Shown one piece after another: positions 60,910-64,000 of a DNA stretch of 64,000 nucleotides. Positions within the stretch are counted from its first letter, which is position 1. Every line of letters starts with the position of its first letter. Origin of the DNA: an uncultured Alphaproteobacteria bacterium (lineage in GTDB: Bacteria; Pseudomonadota; Alphaproteobacteria; Micropepsales; Micropepsaceae); contig CADEFU010000007.1 in the NCBI GenBank assembly GCA_902826695.1, positions 62,001 to 126,000 of the forward strand, in the 5' to 3' direction. Under the pieces are notes generated by a model. That model had not been told where the DNA came from, searched no databases, and was given only the letters and a program-made list of their open reading frames with translations. The position numbers and the translations under genes were made by a program.

Positions 60910-63749
60910 TCGCCAGCCACCGGTTCGGCGACGCGGCGGCTCCGGGCAGCCATCGCCGCATAATCTTGCTGCCAATCGCTAGGCCCGTTCGATGGTGATA
61001 CCTGCACGGCTGTCACCTTGTATTCGGGGCAGTTCGTCGCCCAGTCCGAGAACTCTGTCGTCACCACGTTCGTCTGCGTGCCCGGATGATGGAACGTCGT
61101 ATAGACGACACCGGGCGCGACTCGATCCGTTACAATCGCCCGCAGGCTCGTCTCGCCCTCGCGGCTTGCGAGTTTCACAAGGTCGCCGTCCTTGATGCCG
61201 CGCTCTTCGGCATCATGCGGATGGATTTCGAGCACATCTTGGGCATGCCAAACGACGTTAGCCGTCCGCCGTGTCTGGATGCCGATGTTGTACTGGCTCA
61301 GGATGCGCCCGGTCGTGAGCAGAAGCGGGAAGCGCGGCCCCACCTTCTCCTCCGTCGCCACGTACTCGGTGATCATGAAGCGTCCCTTGCCGCGCACGAA
61401 GCCGTCGATATGCATCACGGGCGTTCCCACAGGCGCTTGGTTGTTGCAGGGCCATTGGATTGAGCCCAGCGCACTCAATTTCTCGAACGACACGCCCGCA
61501 AACGTCGGCGTCAACCGCGCGATCTCGTCCATAATCTCGCGCGGATGGCTGTAGCTCATCGCAAAGCCCATCGCTTGCGCCAGCTTCTGCGTGATCTCCC
61601 AGTCTTCATAGCCGTTGCGCGGGCTCATCACCTTGCGCACCAGTTGAATGCGCCGCTCTGCGTTGGTGAACGTTCCGTTCTTCTCCAAGAACGTCGAGCC
61701 CGGCAGGAACACATGCGCGTAGTTCGCCGTCTCAGTCAGGAACAGGTCGTGCACGACCACGCACTCCATCGCAGCAAAAGCTGCCGCGACATGCTTCGTG
61801 TTCGGATCCGACTGAAGGATGTCTTCGCCCTGAATATAGATGCCCTTGAACCGTCCCTCGATCGCGGCATCGAGCATGTTCGGGATGCGCAAGCCCGGCT
61901 CGTGGTCCAGTGGCACCCGCCACAGCGCCTCGAACATCGCGCGCGCCGGCTCCTCCGAGATGTGCCGGTAGCCCGAGAGCTCATGCGGGAACGACCCCAT
62001 ATCGCAGGCGCCCTGCACGTTGTTCTGACCGCGCAACGGGTTCACGCCGACGCCGGGCCGCCCGATGTTACCCGTCGCCATGGCGAGGTTGGCGATCGCC
62101 ATCACCGCCGTCGTGCCCTGGCTGTGCTCGGTCACGCCAAGACCATAGTAGATCGCGCCATTGCCGCCCGTCGCGTAAAGCCGTGCGGCGCCGCGGATCG
62201 ATGCCGCCGGCACGCCGGTGACCTTCTCGACCGCCTCGGGACTGTTCTGCGGTAGAGCCACAAAATCAGCCCACCCCGAGAACGCATCGCTCTCGCAGCG
62301 CTCGCGCACGAACGCGTCGTTGACAAGTCCTTCGGTCACGATGACATGCGCCAGCGCCGTCAACACCGCGACGTTCGTGCCCGGCTTCAGCGGCAGATGA
62401 TAGGCGGCCTCCACATGCGGCGTGCGCACAAGGTCGATGCGTCGCGGATCGATCACGATCAGCTTCGCGCCTTCGCGCAGCCGCTTCTTCATACGCGACG
62501 CAAACACCGGATGCCCGTCCGTCGGATTGGCCCCGATCACGACGATGATGTCGGAATGGTCCACGCTGTCGAAGTCTTGCGTGCCCGCCGACGTCCCGAA
62601 CGTGGTCTTCAGGCCATAGCCGGTCGGCGAATGACACACCCGCGCGCAGGTATCCACGTTGTTGTTGCCGAAAGCCGCCCGCACCAGCTTCTGCACCAGG
62701 AACGTCTCTTCGTTCGTACAGCGCGACGACGTCACCCCGCCGACGGCAAGCCGCCCGTACTTCGCCTGAATGCGCTTGAACTCGGACGCGGCGTAAGCAA
62801 GTGCCTCGTCCCACGACACCTTGCGCCAGGGCTCGTCGATCCGCGCGCGGATCATGGGCTCAAGCACGCGCTCCTTGTGCGTCGCATAACCCCAGGCGAA
62901 GCGCCCCTTCACGCAAGAGTGCCCGTGGTTCGCCTTGCCGTCCTTGAACGGCACCATGCGAACGAGCTCTTCGCCCCGCATCTCCGCTTTGAATGAGCAC
63001 CCCACGCCGCAATAGGCACAGGTCGTAACGACCGAATGCTCAGGCACGCCGATCTCGATCACGGATTTCTCGGACAGCGTCGCCGTCGGACAAGCCTGCA
63101 CGCAAGCCCCGCACGACACACACTCGGAGTCGAGGAAGTCTTCCGCCATTCCCGCTGACACATGCGACGCGAACCCGCGCCCGTCGATCGTCAGCGCAAA
63201 TGTCCCCTGCGTCTCCTCGCACGCCCGCACACAGCGCGAGCAAACGATGCACTTCGCCGGATCGAACGTGAAATAGGGGTTGGACTCGTCTTTCTGCTGA
63301 ACGAGATGGTTCTCGCCCGCATACCCATAGCGCACGTCGCGCAAGCCGACAGCGCCCGCCATATCCTGCAGTTCGCAATCGCCGTTCGCCGCACACGTCA
63401 GGCAGTCGAGCGGATGATCGGAGATGTAAAGCTCCATCACCCCGCGCCGCAGATCCTTCAAGAGCGGCGTCTGCGTCTTCACGCGCATCCCGCTCGCCAC
63501 CGGCGTCGTGCACGAAGCCGGCGTGCCGTTCCGACCCTCGACCTCGACCAAGCAAAGCCGGCACGACCCGAACGCCTTCACACTGTCGGTGGCGCAGAGC
63601 TTCGGCACCCCGATGCCAGCCTCCCGCGCCGCCCGCATGATCGATGTGCCCGCAGGCACACAAACCTCGTGCCCGTCGATCGTCAGCCGAACAAGCTGCT
63701 CGGCGGTCGAAGCCGGCGTCCCAAGATCATCTTCGCGAACCAGTGACAT
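60906..63749 (-). CDS. fdsA: Formate dehydrogenase alpha subunit (molybdenum, NAD-type)
   Basis: 947 residues. N-terminal [2Fe-2S] domain (C52, C63, C66, C80), a His-Cys3 cluster motif (HPLDCLTCAANGDCELQ), two 4Fe-4S ferredoxin motifs (CIVCSRCVRACEETQG and CVSCGACVQACPTA), then the catalytic domain: 4Fe-4S CAYCGVGC...SCVKG, the molybdenum-ligand Cys in TCARVCHSPTGYG, and GVTEHSQGTTAVMAIANLAM. The C-terminal MGD-binding domain includes LTTGRILSQYN and GIKDGDLVKLASREG. Normally partners with FdsB (NADH/FMN) and FdsG, which are missing here. First gene of the operon. Confidence 0.93.
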   Translation of the reverse strand: MSLVREDDLGTPASTAEQLVRLTIDGHEVCVPAGTSIMRAAREAGIGVPKLCATDSVKAFGSCRLCLVEVEGRNGTPASCTTPVASGMRVKTQTPLLKDLRRGVMELYISDHPLDCLTCAANGDCELQDMAGAVGLRDVRYGYAGENHLVQQKDESNPYFTFDPAKCIVCSRCVRACEETQGTFALTIDGRGFASHVSAGMAEDFLDSECVSCGACVQACPTATLSEKSVIEIGVPEHSVVTTCAYCGVGCSFKAEMRGEELVRMVPFKDGKANHGHSCVKGRFAWGYATHKERVLEPMIRARIDEPWRKVSWDEALAYAASEFKRIQAKYGRLAVGGVTSSRCTNEETFLVQKLVRAAFGNNNVDTCARVCHSPTGYGLKTTFGTSAGTQDFDSVDHSDIIVVIGANPTDGHPVFASRMKKRLREGAKLIVIDPRRIDLVRTPHVEAAYHLPLKPGTNVAVLTALAHVIVTEGLVNDAFVRERCESDAFSGWADFVALPQNSPEAVEKVTGVPAASIRGAARLYATGGNGAIYYGLGVTEHSQGTTAVMAIANLAMATGNIGRPGVGVNPLRGQNNVQGACDMGSFPHELSGYRHISEEPARAMFEALWRVPLDHEPGLRIPNMLDAAIEGRFKGIYIQGEDILQSDPNTKHVAAAFAAMECVVVHDLFLTETANYAHVFLPGSTFLEKNGTFTNAERRIQLVRKVMSPRNGYEDWEITQKLAQAMGFAMSYSHPREIMDEIARLTPTFAGVSFEKLSALGSIQWPCNNQAPVGTPVMHIDGFVRGKGRFMITEYVATEEKVGPRFPLLLTTGRILSQYNIGIQTRRTANVVWHAQDVLEIHPHDAEERGIKDGDLVKLASREGETSLRAIVTDRVAPGVVYTTFHHPGTQTNVVTTEFSDWATNCPEYKVTAVQVSPSNGPSDWQQDYAAMAARSRRVAEPVAGE

Positions 63750-63865
63750 GCGTGCATTTTACTCCGCCCCGGCCTTTTTGGGCGGTTAAAATCACCCCCC
63801 GGCAGAGGGAGGAAACCGCTAAAACCTAGCCTGAAACAGCCCGTAAGCGGGCCAAGGAGGTCGCC
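63750..63865. promoter_or_regulatory. Divergent control region for fdsA and the SnoaL-like gene
   Basis: 116 bases between two divergent start codons. It holds CCGCCC...GGGCGG (a weak stem around TTTTT near 63763-63785) and an AT-richer GGTTAAAATCA (63783-63793). No consensus promoter is assigned with confidence. Confidence 0.35.
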
Positions 63866-64000
63866 ATGCCCGACAATCACGCCGCCTCCATCGCCGCGGC
63901 CATGAAATGCCTCGACGACTTTATGACGGCGTTCAACGCCCGCGACATCGCAGCGTTCGAAGCGACGTTCAACTTCCCGAGCGTGCGCCTCGCCTCGAAC
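63866..64000 (+). CDS. Partial SnoaL-like / NTF2-fold protein
   Basis: 45 codons before the right edge, from ATG 63866 with an excellent AAGGAGG five bases upstream. MPDNHAASIAAAMKCLDDFM then TAFNARDIAAFEATFNFPSV: helix plus D-x-x-x-F-E-A-x-F-N-F-P, typical of the start of a SnoaL-like fold. C-terminus is outside the window. Confidence 0.7.
   Translation, partial: MPDNHAASIAAAMKCLDDFMTAFNARDIAAFEATFNFPSVRLASN

Noticed and set aside
61545..62255. Plus-strand open frame opposite fdsA
   Set aside because: Shadow of fdsA; no homology and very basic composition.

Overview
This is 64 kb of GC-rich (clearly above 60% by eye), gene-dense chromosomal DNA. It probably comes from an alphaproteobacterium of the Caulobacterales/Hyphomonadaceae type. 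That is inference from codon use, an OmpR/EnvZ-type pair, many small opacity-like and OmpA-like outer-membrane barrels, TolB-TPR adenylate cyclases and an NAD-type formate dehydrogenase alpha chain; no rRNA or marker gene is present. I see no phage, integrase, transposase or CRISPR, so this looks like core or slowly evolving accessory chromosome.

Layout. 1-3263 (minus): envelope and membrane genes, then an amidohydrolase divergent from a D-aminoacylase-type deacylase (3392-5137). 5313-6893: a LuxR solo and a PPP-type phosphatase. 6894-8923: a small exported protein and a DUF3592-like protein, bracketed by two copies of a nested inverted-repeat element. 8924-11059: EamA exporter, membrane protein and c'-like cytochrome lipoprotein. 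11405-14318 (plus): a lipoprotein with a C-terminal membrane helix, a small exported protein and an S41-type protease. 14348-18235 (minus): TPR protein, exported protein, methyltransferase and a small membrane protein. 18281-21436 (minus): operon of SDR, lipoprotein and a LuxR-alpha/beta-hydrolase fusion whose catalytic triad is gone. 21526-24072 (minus): barrel, EF-hand protein, sterol-desaturase family enzyme and a Gly-rich secreted protein. 24290-26304 (plus): two-component system.

26399-33168 (minus) is the most striking stretch: three consecutive class III nucleotidyl cyclases, each followed by a TolB-like domain and TPRs. Two of them share a 431-bp tract that is identical by eye across the cyclase domain, while their output halves are strongly diverged. 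33494-43934 holds small enzymes: an exported methyltransferase next to a cytochrome c lipoprotein, DUF1993, an M20 peptidase broken by a frameshift, a LysR regulator, an acyl-CoA synthetase, and DUF1353 with an M1 peptidase.

44265-48790 (minus) is a tandem array of four OmpA-like proteins (barrel, Pro-rich linker, peptidoglycan-binding OmpA domain), with GC hairpins downstream of several. A fifth paralogue lies at 54427-55467. Between them are an S9 peptidase, an alpha/beta hydrolase and an acidic/basic low-complexity protein. 55516-59065 contains a DUF4440-like lipoprotein, an iodotyrosine-deiodinase-like flavoprotein, a TPR protein, tRNA-Pro(CGG) and a strictosidine-synthase-like propeller.

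59048-63749 (minus) is a tightly overlapping formate dehydrogenase operon: fdsA, fdhD, fdsD-like, a zinc-ribbon membrane protein, mobA. The diaphorase subunits FdsG and FdsB are absent, because fdsA is the first gene. The window ends inside a SnoaL-like gene.
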